Source of the DNA: Siphonodentalium dalli
Taxonomy: Eukaryota > Mollusca > Scaphopoda > Gadilida > Siphonodentaliidae
Length of the DNA: 64,000 nucleotides
Reading direction: 5' to 3'
Assembly: GCA_032622095.1 (NCBI GenBank)
Contig: CP136066.1
Span: 195,168,816-195,232,815 of the forward strand
Every line of letters starts with the position of its first letter. The stretch's first letter is position 1. The notes below the pieces were generated by a model. That model saw only the letters and a program-made list of their open reading frames with translations. It ran no database searches and had not been told where the DNA came from. Positions 27,001 through 36,939 of this stretch are shown here, one piece after another. The translations under genes and the position numbers were made by a program.

Positions 27001-28836
27001 CAGGCAGCCCTGTTATATCCACTGTTACGGTGTCAGTGACGCCCCTAGGCAATAGTATTCCATCCGCTGCTGTTAAAATCGGAGTATCTTCGCCAGGCAA
27101 CCCTGTTCGGTCCGCTGATGTTACAGCCGGAGCTGTAGCACCGGGAAGTACTGTTCTAATCGCTGATGTTATAACCGGAGAAGCGACACCAGGCCGCCCT
27201 GTTATATCAGCTATTACGGTGTCAGTAACGTATCTAGGCAATACTGTTCCATCCGCTGGTGTTACAATCGGAGTCGCATCTCCAGGCAACCCTGTTCGGT
27301 CCGCCGATGTTACAGCCGGAGTTATGGCAACGGGCAGTCCTGTTCTATCCGCTGATGTTACAACCGGAGTAGCGTCTCCAGGCAGCCCTGTTATATCCGC
27401 TGTTCCGGAGTCAGTAACGTCTCCAAGCAATACTGCTCCATCCGCTGGTGTTACAATCGGAGTAGATTCACCAGGCAATCCTGTTCGGTCCGCCAATGTT
27501 ACAGCCGGAGTTGCAGCACCGGGCCGTCCTGTTCTATCCGCTGATGTTACAACCAGAGTAGCTTCACCAGGCAACCCTGTTCGGTCCGCCGATGTTACAG
27601 CCGGAGTTGCAGCACCGAGCAGTCTTGTTCCATCCCCTGGTGTTACACTCAGAGTAGCTTCACCAGGCAACCCTGTTCGGTCCGCTGGTGTTACAGCCGG
27701 GATTGCAGCACCGGGAAGTACTGTTCTATCCGCTGATGTTATAACCGGAGTAGCGACTCCAGGCAACCCTGTTATATCAGCTGTTATGATGTCAGTGACG
27801 TCTGCGGGCAATACCGTTCCATCCGCTGGTGTTACAATCGGAGTAGCTTCGCCAGGCAACCCTGCTCGGTCCGTTGATGCTACAGCCGGAGTTGCAGCAC
27901 CGGGCAGTCCTATTATATCCGCTGATGTTATAACCGGAGTAGCGACTCCAGACATCTCTCTTATATCCGCTATTACGTTGTCAGTAACATCTCTAGGCAA
28001 TACTGTACCATCCGCTGGTGTTACAATCGGAGTAGATTCGCCAGGCAACCCCGTATGGTCCGCTGATGTTACAGCCGGAGTTGCATCACCGGGAAGTCCT
28101 GGTCTAACCACTGATGTTACAACCAGAGTAGAGTCTCCTGGCAGCTCTGTTACATCCGCTGTTACGGTGTCAGTAACGTCTCCAGGCAATAATGTTCGAT
28201 CCGCTATTTCTATAATCGGAGTAGCGTCGCCAGGCAACCCCGTTCGGTCCGCTGATGTTACGGCCAGAGTTGCATCACCGGGAAGTCCTGTTCTACCCGC
28301 CGATGTTACAACCAGAGTAGCATCTTCAGTCAGTCCTGTTCTATCCGCTGTTACGGTGTCAGTGACGTCTCCAGGCAATACTGTTCGATCCGCTGTTACG
28401 GTGGCAGCGATGTCTCCGGGAAACCCTGTTCCATCCGCTTATATGGTGTCAGTGGCGTCTCTGGGCACCACTATTCTGTCCGATGATGTCATATCCGGAG
28501 TAACGTCTCCAGGCAATACTTTTCGATCCGCTGATGTTACAACAAGAGTAACGTCTCCGGGCAACCCAGTTGTGGCCGCTGTTACGGAGTCAGTAACGTA
28601 TCCAGGTAACCGTGTTCGATCCGCTGGTGTTACAACCGGAGTAGTTTCTCCAGGCAACCCTGTTCTATCCGCTAATGCTACAGCCGGAATAACATATCTA
28701 GGCAGCCCTGTTCGATCCGCTGATGTTACCGCTGAAGTGGCCCCTCCAGACAATACTGTTACGGAGTCAGTAACGACTCCGTGAAACCCCGAACGATTCG
28801 CTGTCTCGGAGTCAGTGATGACTGTAGGTGTGGTTT
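1..28836 (-). CDS. Gene B: giant mucin-like repeat exon (partial; runs off the left edge)
   Basis: Read on the minus strand, this is one uninterrupted frame of 15/16-residue units of the type DATPVVTSADRTGLPG and DVTDSVTADRTGLPG. It covers at least 9,611 codons up to the window edge. The exon starts after a TTTTACAG acceptor; the first residues are ETTPTVITDSETA, also found at the start of gene A. No in-frame ATG precedes it: a TGA lies shortly upstream. Entry by splicing from an unseen 5' exon is therefore the likely route, joining after base 1 of a codon. I read the frame through the 4,344-bp higher-order unit and through 22.8-28.4 kb and found one stop, a TAA at 28439-28441 (codon 132 of the exon). 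The repeat is rich in Thr, Asp, Pro and Ser, has no cysteine that I could see, and is acidic. By homology to gene A it should be the extracellular, probably O-glycosylated part of a single-pass membrane protein. Its transmembrane and tail exons are outside the window. No named mucin family is recognised. Confidence 0.75.
10227..22583. repeat. Three tandem 4,344-bp higher-order repeats inside gene B
   Basis: The blocks 10227-14570 and 14571-18914 are each 4,344 bp (1,448 codons) and differ at only a handful of positions. Roughly five codons differ across the 1,390 I compared. A third block, 18915-22583, is 3,669 bp, exactly 675 bp (225 codons) shorter. It contains its own internal tandem duplication with a 1,362-bp period (landmarks at 19461, 20823 and 22185). 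Every length is a multiple of three, so the reading frame is kept. The array to the left (1-10226) is built from related but more shuffled blocks. Confidence 0.85.
22584..28780. repeat. Older, more divergent part of the gene B 48-bp array
   Basis: The same 45/48-bp units continue toward the 5' end of the exon but with more variation. A duplicated block is visible: 24,100-25,700 resembles 25,850-27,400, for example in the shared stretch with GTGACGCCCCTAGGCAATAG. The last kilobase before the exon start (27,900-28,780) holds the most diverged units. This is what would be expected if homogenisation is strongest in the array centre. Confidence 0.7.
28439..28441 (-). other. In-frame TAA near the start of the gene B repeat exon
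   Basis: The plus strand reads TTA here, giving TAA in the minus frame where sister units have ACA followed by GCG GAT (Thr-Ala-Asp). The surrounding text is ACC ATA TAA GCG against the usual ACC GTA ACA GCG, so the change is a small substitution cluster and not a frameshift. The frame is open on both sides. It would truncate the protein after 131 codons of this exon unless it is an assembly error, spliced around, or the gene is a pseudogene. Confidence 0.8.
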
Positions 28837-29175
28837 CTGTAAAATAATGGTTCTCATTCAATGAATAAAGCCGATTGTGGATGACTGGGTTGTGTCAGGA
28901 CCATGGGTACTTGCGTATTTATGTTGATAAAAATATGTCAAAGAAACACAGACATAACTGTCGCAGAAGGCTGGTATCAGGCAGGCTGATAACCCTCCCT
29001 CATCATATAATATTCTCGAGTGCCATACACTATCGACGTCATTTCATTTGATCCGCCAGAAGTGGCATTCACTGTTGCAACAAATTGACTTGAATAAAGT
29101 TGCAGGGTGTGTAGCGGGTACAAATAGCGATGCCACTGATGCAGTGAAGCCACTCGTCATCCGCCGATATCATAA
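28790..29175. repeat. Left copy of a duplicated 5' flank (pairs with 63605-64000)
   Basis: This stretch matches the right end of the window closely over about 380 bp, including the exon start, the acceptor and upstream sequence. There are scattered substitutions, and the right copy has a short extra segment near 63,700-63,735. The offset is about 34,785 bp. The match continues to the last base of the window, so the true duplication is longer. It shows that genes A and B arose by tandem segmental duplication in the same orientation. Confidence 0.9.
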
Positions 29176-31136
29176 TGAATGTTGCCTATCACATATGAGC
29201 TTCACTTTATGTATAGATACGTACTCCGATTTGTCGCCCCTAAATTACTATTTCTTCGGCTTTTTGGGTAAAAATATTAGATTTGAGTCGAAGAACCTAA
29301 CCATAAAAGCCCAGAGTGATCATATTTCGAGTTATAAAATCTGTTATTTTTCACCACCTCGAAAATTTACCAGGCCCCCAAATGCCGACTGACATACGAA
29401 TACCGACCGACATACTCTGTCTGTCAAATTGCGAGGAACAAAATGTTGATATATATAACATTTATTTGGGTATTTTATTCTAGAGTTGGCAGTGGTTAGC
29501 ATTTTTTTGTTGTTGCAATTAATCGATTTTGGTAACAGAAACGGCATTTCAAGAAATGATGCTGTTGTTAGAATCTGATGATATGGGGACCATCGAATCG
29601 GATTATGTACATTTAATGGTAAACTCCTGGTGGCTGTTCATATTTGGGATTTGAAATACTAACAACATGTGTAAGACGGCAGCAATATGACGAACCCTTG
29701 TGATCATCAATTTTGAGAAAAGGTTTTTGGATCGTCCGAAAAAATATACTACTATTAGCTATTCGCAATTCTTATCAGTGGTAACTAATTATGCGAAATA
29801 TGTATATTGATAATAATAGAAGATCCTGTGGTGGCGGCAGTGTCCGTGTGTGCTGTTTGTCGCTGGGCGGTTGACCTATAACCCCATATGTTGATATTTG
29901 AGTACACATGCGAACAGTGTTCTAATATTTTGGCAGCCAAGATCAATTATAATTGAAACATCATGAAACAGGGCATCTTTACAACAGAGCCGACTTTTAT
30001 CTGGTCCAATTTATTGCTTAAATGTTGATTCATAACTGCGCGGACCTTCCATTTCTATAGCTGACCTAACTTTGGGCGAAGTATAGAAAAATCAGTATTT
30101 GAGCCATACTAATCAGATGTACCACATTTCAGAAAGTTTCCCCGATGATGTAAATAGCAGAAAGTTTATTTAGCAAATGTGCGGCAGGTCATATATTAGC
30201 AATGCATAGTTAAAACAGATTACTTTCGGCGATTAAGCGGTAGTCCAAACCTGCCATACATCATATCGACGTCCAAGAACTAAGCAAAGATTATGTAACA
30301 CATAGCATATCGTCTGTGGGCTTCTAACAGTGAGTACCTGCCATTTTTGCGTGAAACGTTTTGTTTCATTTTCGGAATCTGCGGGTTCGATTACGTAGGT
30401 GCGTCAGATGACTTGTCAATATTTCAAATATAGATACCAATTTTCAGGGTAATTCGTGAACTAATATGTCTTACATTGGTTCGCCGCAAAAATTTCAGTT
30501 AACGCTAAAATGTCGTACAATTTATTCTCGAAACCGTTCCTGGTAGGATAATTCTGATTGGATTGTTTTGAAGAAGAATGGCCGGAGGGCGTGTCCTCCT
30601 TATCCTGAGTGACAGAGACCATGGCTGGAGGGCGTATCCTCCTTATCCTGTGTGACAGGGACTAACGAGGCTACGGGAATCGTCAAAACAAACTGTTAAA
30701 AAGTTGTATAAGATGGATAGCTCTAAAATCAAGTGGTAATACGGTCAAATTTCGTGATAACCAAGTAATAATACGGACATATTTTCGTTTATTTGTTTAT
30801 TGGTGATATAATGAATACTTATGTTTATGACAATTATAATACAAGAAGAGTATAACATTATATGACCAGGGGATGACATAATCTCGAGGACTGTCTTCCT
30901 GTTATCCCCTGGCGCAGATTTGGTGTTAAGGCCTGATTATATAATCAACGTATGTACAAAAAACATGTGAGTGATTTCAAGTGGTGTCTTTGGTCCATAA
31001 CTAAGCTCTTTTCTTTGACGAGTAATTGGTGATTGCAGGAGAGATGACGCTCGGTTATAATTGTGAGTCAATTATCTTAATCACAAGCTATGGGTCTTAT
31101 ATAGATCATTCTTGCGAGGCATGGGTGGTTCTACAG
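28837..31136. other. Intergenic region upstream of gene B; no gene identified
   Basis: AT-rich DNA. It should contain the promoter and 5' exon(s) of gene B on the minus strand, but I could not pick out a convincing signal-peptide exon. Visible items are a 43-bp unit repeated twice in tandem at 30578-30663 (ATGGCYGGAGGGCGTRTCC core) and a short hairpin at about 30866-30912 (CCAGGGGAT and ATCCCCTGG arms). Two stretches also recur elsewhere: about 29437-29620 resembles 31796-31985, and about 29705-29835 resembles 35770-35905. Short open frames here have no recognisable content. Confidence 0.5.
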
Positions 31137-31817
31137 TCAGTGCATCGGGGGGTTATCGCAATTTACTATCAGGTGATAATGACATATAGCCTTTTTGGTG
31201 TATTCGGCTTTGAATGCAGATTTGCTCCAGATATATTTCGCATCACAACTGACGTCTGACCAAATGTTGATGAAAGAAAAGACTAGTAGTTCAGAGCTAA
31301 ATGCTGTTTTCGGAGTATGTGATATTAATTGACAATGTTGCCTGGTTATATTTTTTGACGTTTCAAAATAATTAATAAATGAAGTTGGTAGCCTATCATA
31401 GTGCCAATCGTGCACGAAGAGCGATATGTGTAAACAATATAGATCATCGAATTTCAAAATGTGTTCAGATATAAAGAGTGGGTCGGTGTGACTATTATAT
31501 TTTGTTCTACATATGACTCTCATTGCCCGCTTCTGTAAGGTGGTTATTCTGCCTGTACTTTTCGAATGGCCCCAAATTTGGATTGCATATAATAAGTGAC
31601 TGTGAATTAACGAGAAGTACAACGATTTTAGAGATTTAGTTGTTAGTAGATGTTTTACCCTATTCAGACAGCATATGGCCTTGGACATTTTTGAGCAAAT
31701 TGTTTCAACGTGTGCTTTAAATTTCAAGTTTTCGTCTATTTTCACACCCAAAAATTTGACAGAATTCTCCACATTGCGGTTGCCAACTTCGTTGAACAAC
31801 ATGTTGATAAATAACAA
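31137..31817 (-). mobile_element. LINE-type reverse transcriptase fragment (C-terminal part)
   Basis: A 226-residue open frame carries the typical region just after the catalytic core of non-LTR retrotransposon reverse transcriptases. It shows FLGVKIDENLKFKAHV, then a basic and Leu-rich segment, YFSLIHSHLLYAIQIWG, and LQKRAMRVI. It ends with a divergent C-terminal segment containing FKAEYTKKAI, which resembles the usual LINE terminus. The catalytic YADD block and the endonuclease are absent upstream, so this is a 5'-truncated copy, as is usual for these elements. It resembles the Jockey/CR1 group, but I cannot assign a clade by eye. It is not part of the mucin genes. Confidence 0.85.
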
Positions 31818-32306
31818 GTTTTGGGGAAATTTATAGCATAGTTGACAGTTGTTAGCATTATTTTGTTGTAATTAATCGATTCTGATAACTGAAGCGTTTT
31901 TTGAAAGAATATTGTTGTTGTTTTAATTATAACTTGGTGGTATGGGGACCGTCTGATCGGATTAAGTACGTTTACGACATATAGAGCAGAGATAATAAAG
32001 CTATTTGGTGACTAAACTATTGTGTGAAAATATTAATTATTCTAACAGTTCTTGGTACCAAAAGAAACAGAAAATAAAATATTTTCAACCTCTCAAATGT
32101 ATTAAATTCGATTGTTTTTGTCGTCTTAATATTATTGCTCAGATTCTAATATTCTATATATAATGATTATGATATTTGTGACAGTTTTGTAAACATCTGT
32201 CATCATATATATCCAAAGAAATTCGTTGTTAAAAAACGCTTGTCATACTTGGCTGGATTTATACAAAACGTGATCTCCCCCTTAACCCTTTACCCAACAG
32301 AACGGC
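31790..32306. other. Intergenic AT-rich stretch
   Basis: Holds a diverged direct copy of the sequence at 29437-29620, recognisable by the shared core TTAATCGATT and the run GGTATGGGGACCGTC/GATATGGGGACCATC. Nothing else recognisable is seen. Confidence 0.4.
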
Positions 32307-32534
32307 CCTGTGCCAATGCATTCTCTTATATATGCGAGTCGACCATAGGTCGCCTCTCATATAAGAGAATGCATTGGCTTAACACATTAAAAATTATAAA
32401 ATTGTTAAAGAATGTAAGAAAAAATGGTAAAAAGTGTTCAAAAAAAGATTTTTTTAAGGCCAATGCATTCTCTTATATATGCGAGGCGACCTATGGTCGA
32501 CTCGCATATATAAGAGAATGCATTGGCACAGGGC
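32307..32534. mobile_element. Foldback (MITE-like) element with nested hairpins, copy 1
   Basis: The element is bounded by CCCTGTGCCAATGCATTCTC at one end and its inverted form, ending GGCACAGGG, at the other. Each end is itself a near-perfect palindrome of about 68 bp (32312-32378 and 32459-32527), with arms CCAATGCATTCTCTTATATA and a short centre around GTCGACC/GGTCG. The middle is A-rich. No coding capacity is seen. The structure is that of a palindromic non-autonomous element. Confidence 0.75.
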
Positions 32535-32754
32535 ATAACTGTAACTATCACAATGTGGTCAAGGAGGCGTTTCCAATGATACCCATATTTGTATGGTTCT
32601 ATTGAGACAGACCGAAGATATTTTAGGCTGTTGTAGCTTTATTTGGCCGGTTTTAGCCGGTTTGTTGGTACAGGGTTAATTGCATCGACACACATGCATG
32701 CAGAACATCCACCATATACATTAGTATGTGATTATCATTTATTATCAAAGGCCG

Positions 32755-33242
32755 GTCTCTTAACCATATGTGACCCGCCATATCAAATCCAGTCGTAAGT
32801 CGGGATTTTTTTACCCTGTGCCAATGCATTCTCTTATATATGTGAGTTGACCATATAATAGGTCGCATATATAAGAGAATGCATTGGTCTAACAATTTTT
32901 TATCATTTTTTTTAAATAAATGTTTCTTACAATTTTTAGGACATAAAATAAAAAACATCCATTACCCTGTAGGGAGCCCCACACATATATAGAAGCATAT
33001 AGAAGAGTGTCGTCTGCTCATGTTTGTCTGGGGCTCTGTATGGGTGAAATTATAAATTTGTTAAAGAATACAAGAAAAAATTATTAAAATTGTAAAAAAT
33101 TGTTAGGCCAATGCATTCTCTTATATATGCGAGGCGACCTATGGTCAACTCGCATATATAAGAGAATGCATTGGCACAGGGTAAAAAAAATCCCGACTTC
33201 CGACTGGATTTAATATGGCGGGTCACATATAAGCTATATGTA
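32755..33242. mobile_element. Foldback element with nested hairpins, copy 2, inside a larger palindrome
   Basis: The same 68-bp palindromes occur at 32820-32887 and 33107-33175, facing each other. The symmetry extends outward: GTGACCCGCCATAT with the following TCGGGATTTTTTTACCCTG on the left is mirrored on the right. This makes a palindrome of about 490 bp centred near 32998. The inner spacer contains GGGAGCCCCACACATATATA. No gene is present, and short open frames over it are by-products. Confidence 0.75.
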
Positions 33243-33245
33243 TAT

Positions 33246-34466
33246 GTATAATTATCCACGTCTACTCGCATCTAAAATACTGTAAAAGATCAATGAAGTA
33301 TTTGCGTCGCTTTGCGCGAGGCCCAAATATAAAGGCATATAATGTCATGCCTATCTACAGAATCGTTCTCAACGTCCTTCCCCTCACATCATTATGCATC
33401 GGTCGTTACATGCCTTGTATATTATCATATTATTTTAAATAGGGAATGCACATGTCAGGTGAAATACCGACCTGTATATATGGAACGTCGTGGAACGTGC
33501 GAAGCAGTAATGTCAACTAACTATGTTAAGGAATTAATGTTCCATGATACTGATACTAAAGTGAATGGTAACTCCAGATGATATTAATAAAATTTAAAAA
33601 AAATTATGTTAACCACGTATTGTTATATATCTCACAAATCGTAAGCTGGGCCAAATATCAATATTAAAAAAACATTGATATCAGAATAAAAAGACTGATG
33701 GAGTTAGACAATATCATTCAGCAGAGCCATGGTCAGATTTGGAGGCAACGTGTCCTAATTATGTTGTACGGCTACTGGGTCTGTTATTGGAACAATCCTG
33801 TACCTACATGTATTACGCGTGTATTTATTGTATAGTATGTCATATAGTGTGTTGGTAGACCGCTCGCTTAATTTGGTCTCTTTGGTGTCCAATCACCAAG
33901 GAGATTACCGGCTGCATGCAGTCGCGGGAATCTGATATCCGAACTTGACCTGCATGCACGCAGAACACATTCTAAATATACTTCGTAAGTGAACATCACA
34001 TACGCTATATACATGTATAGACCCGGACATTAGTTGCATCATGTTCTGGCTCACACTACTCTTAAAGATTATGCTATTCAATATCAAGGGAACTTATTGT
34101 TTATGTGTTTTACTGTGTACCTTCAATGTCCATTGAATGTCAATAACGTGCATTTCAAAAGTAAACACAGATTCGTTTTCATCCTTAACTCTGAGGTTAA
34201 TGACGGTAGCTGCGCTGGTGTAGCTTTAAAGATCATGTGTCAGTGCATTCCCTTATACATGTATATGCTAGTCTCCCAAGAGAATGTACTAGCTTACAAG
34301 GTAAAGGAAAATGTTATGCATTCTCTTATAGATGCGAGGCTCCCTATGCACTGGCACAGGGTTTTCACAATGTTTGAAGAAGCTCCAGCCATGGAAGGCT
34401 TCAATGCTCATAACACATTTTTTTTCTCATTCTATTGTGTAACATGGTATTATACTATGGAATATT
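33246..34466. other. Intergenic stretch with a degenerate copy of the same foldback element
   Basis: Mostly featureless AT-rich sequence. At about 34237-34361 the arms GTGCATTCCCTTATACATG and ATGCATTCTCTTATAGATGC, followed by GCACTGGCACAGGG, mark a decayed relative of the hairpin elements at 32.3-33.2 kb. No exon of gene B was recognised. Confidence 0.45.
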
Positions 34467-34652
34467 AGGGCTACTTCCTAATGGCGCTTTCGGCGCGCGC
34501 CGAACGCGACAAAAAGTGCACCGAAAGCGACAAAAAAAAACTGCGCCGAAACATGCGCTGATATAGCACATTTTGTCGCTTTCGGAGCGTACTAATGGCG
34601 CACTTTGTGTCGGTGTCGGCGCGCGCCGAAAGCGCCATTAGGGAGTGGCCCT
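34467..34652. mobile_element. GC-rich foldback (MITE-like) element, 186 bp
   Basis: The terminal inverted repeats read AGGGCTACTTCCTAATGGCG at the left, and AGGGCCACTCCCTAATGGCG when the right end is reverse-complemented. They continue through CTTTCGGCGCGCGCCGAA on both sides. The interior repeats the theme GCGACAAAAAGTGC / GCACATTTTGTCGC. The element is far richer in CpG than the AT-rich DNA around it. There is no coding potential, and the target-site duplication is not clear. Confidence 0.75.
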
Positions 34653-36145
34653 ATAATGATTTACATAGGCCTCAGTGTTAACAAATCCCGCTGGCCTGTA
34701 TTCTCAGGAAAGATTTGACCCTGCACGAGTATTAAAATTAAAGAACGTCCTTTTAGACACACGGAAATGTGCCCAAAAGTACTCGTAAATGTGGTGGATC
34801 ACACTGCAGCTTGACAAACGTCACACTACCCTTAAAATTGAGAAAAAAAATGACATCGAAAAAAAAACACAAACACCTCCCATAAATTATTCGCCATTTA
34901 CCATGTGGTTATGTTTGATGTTTCTCGACGGGAAACAATTTTGTGCATTTTTTCGTGCACTTTTCATCCATGTATCGTTGACCATTCAGCTGCCAGAATT
35001 TTTTGAATGCCGATCCTAGCTTGGTGGTGCCAGGTGAAATCACTCTACTAATTTGTATTTGGTGTATTGTAACCTAATAGTACTCCATATTGTAATGTTA
35101 AAGCTGATTATCATAACGCTTTATTATTTTGTACATTTATATTTTGGTGTGATGCAGGAAAATAACCATGTGATACATACATATCAACCGATGCCACCGG
35201 AAATGAAAGTGGAAGGAAATGTTATTATGTAAACATTAGTCCCTCTTGGGGATTGGCCGTCAAAAATTGCGGATTTATAAACGCTCTTTGCTACTTTCTG
35301 GTGTAAGCTGGCATAAACCAACTAAACTGCAATTGACTTAAATGGAATTGAAATGTAGGCCGGGAACCCTTGTGTTGATTGACATATGTTCGATCACCCC
35401 CGATCCTCTTATAACAGACACATTTCACATAATAAACGACTACTGATAAGAGTTAAGAATAGGGTACTACGTCACTAAAACATGTGTTGTTTATATCAGT
35501 TGTCGTTTAGTCATATCCGTAGTTACGATTATGGTTTCGGGTTTTCATCAAAACTCACAGTTGATTCTGAGATTGTGTCCTTAAATTGTAATTGTCATGT
35601 AGCCTTTTTTTGGTCTCTTATTGGGAATCAAATCAATCGCTTTTGGTGAAGTTATCGAGTCGGCTACCGAATATGACCAGATAACAACATAATAACATAA
35701 TTACGGCAACTAGAACCATATTACCTTACTGCGATTGGCAAGAAGTTTGGATGCACGTTTGTAAAGCAAACGAAATCGTAGTCATTAATTTTGAGAAAAG
35801 GTTTTTGGATCGTCCGAAAAAATATACTAATATTAGCTATTCGCAATTCTTATCAGTGGTAAATAATTATGCGAAAGATGTATATTGATAACAATAGAAT
35901 ATCCTGTTGTACAACTTGAACTGGATTGAATTCGAGTCAAGGGAAGATTCGTTATATTCATTCTGTGGTGGGAACTTAGCAGTAACATTTGTGATCATCT
36001 GTTGTAAACTGTAGGATGCTAAATTTTTGACTAACATGTGTACATGTATATTACCATAAGTGCGACGAAATACCTTGTATCTGAAGTTGCCTGTCTGGCT
36101 TTTTCGAATCTGTCTGAGTTGTCTATATAGGGTATCTATATATAT
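34653..36145. other. Intergenic stretch; nothing coding recognised
   Basis: AT-rich sequence between gene A and gene B. The only recognisable item is the direct copy at about 35770-35905 of the sequence at 29705-29835, sharing GAGAAAAGGTTTTTGGATCG and TTATGCGAAA. It could hide a short 5' exon of gene B on the minus strand, but I found no convincing signal peptide followed by a donor. Confidence 0.4.
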
Positions 36146-36279
36146 AACGAGTCCCAAGTTTATAGAGGAATTTACAAAAACGAGTCCAGTAAATTATGTC
36201 TGGATCGAGACTTTGGCGAGGTCCAGACCGTATTTACTGGACGAGTTTTGCAAATTCAGCTATAAACTGAGGACGAGTT
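36146..36279. repeat. Imperfect hairpin, 134 bp
   Basis: The left arm, AACGAGTCCCAAGTTTATAG and on through CCAGTAAATTATGTCTGGA, is mirrored by TCCAGACCGTATTTACTGGA and CTATAAACTGAGGACGAGTT. The arms are roughly 55 bp around a small loop with GAGACTTTGGCGAGG. It is probably a small foldback element downstream of gene A. Confidence 0.65.
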
Positions 36280-36651
36280 GTAGATTCTATTTCTTACATG
36301 ATCCAAAAACTCGATAAAACATGCTTAAATCAACAATTGGGACGTACAACTATAACATCGGCTTCTATGAGGCATGCGATGACGTTTCATGTAACTTCAG
36401 TGTTGTTCGCCTGCGTAAAGAAATAGTCCCAGATACATACAGACTCTTTGATCTATTTAATGGCGTATATTTAGTTACCAAACTTTTCAAACTCTTCATT
36501 CATTAGAGTTTGTTGGAAAAATAATGGAAGCCATGGTATTTTGAGACGTAGCGTACGGAATGTAAACAGGCAACAAACCGGACGGCAAAGGTCACCAGGC
36601 ACTATTTCCTGTTATGCAACCAACGTTGCATATCACAATTTATAGAATGGG

Positions 36652-36657
36652 TTTATT
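36652..36657 (-). terminator. Candidate polyadenylation signal of gene A (AATAAA)
   Basis: The minus strand carries AATAAA about 283 nt beyond the gene A stop codon. It is the first canonical hexamer I found after the stop. The cleavage site is not determined. Confidence 0.4.
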
Positions 36658-36939
36658 GAATGGAATACGGGTCAGATCATGTAATAAAACGTATTTCAAC
36701 AACTCCCCACATAAAAGAGTTAACAAAAATCATTGTTCATTAAGATGTATTCACTGAACTAGTAAGGATTATCCGAGGTATGTGAACCTGGATCATTAAC
36801 AATAACAACCTCAAGCTCATCTCACAATATAGTTATTTTTTAGAAAAGAAATTTCGGCAATAAATAGTTAATAAATAAAATAAATTATAGCGTTTGTCTC
36901 AGAGACAAAGAGTACAGACATCCGCTGCATAGTCCGGGT

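Noticed and set aside
132-28784. Series of long plus-strand frames (up to 3,112 codons) with units such as VASPGSPVLSADVTTG
   Set aside because: They are antisense to the better-supported minus frame, are broken by recurrent stops, start within repeats, and lack splice or domain context.
35867-36157. Minus-strand frame of 96 codons near the gene A 3' flank
   Set aside because: It shows no recognisable motif, overlaps a repeat shared with 29.7-29.8 kb, and has no splice context.
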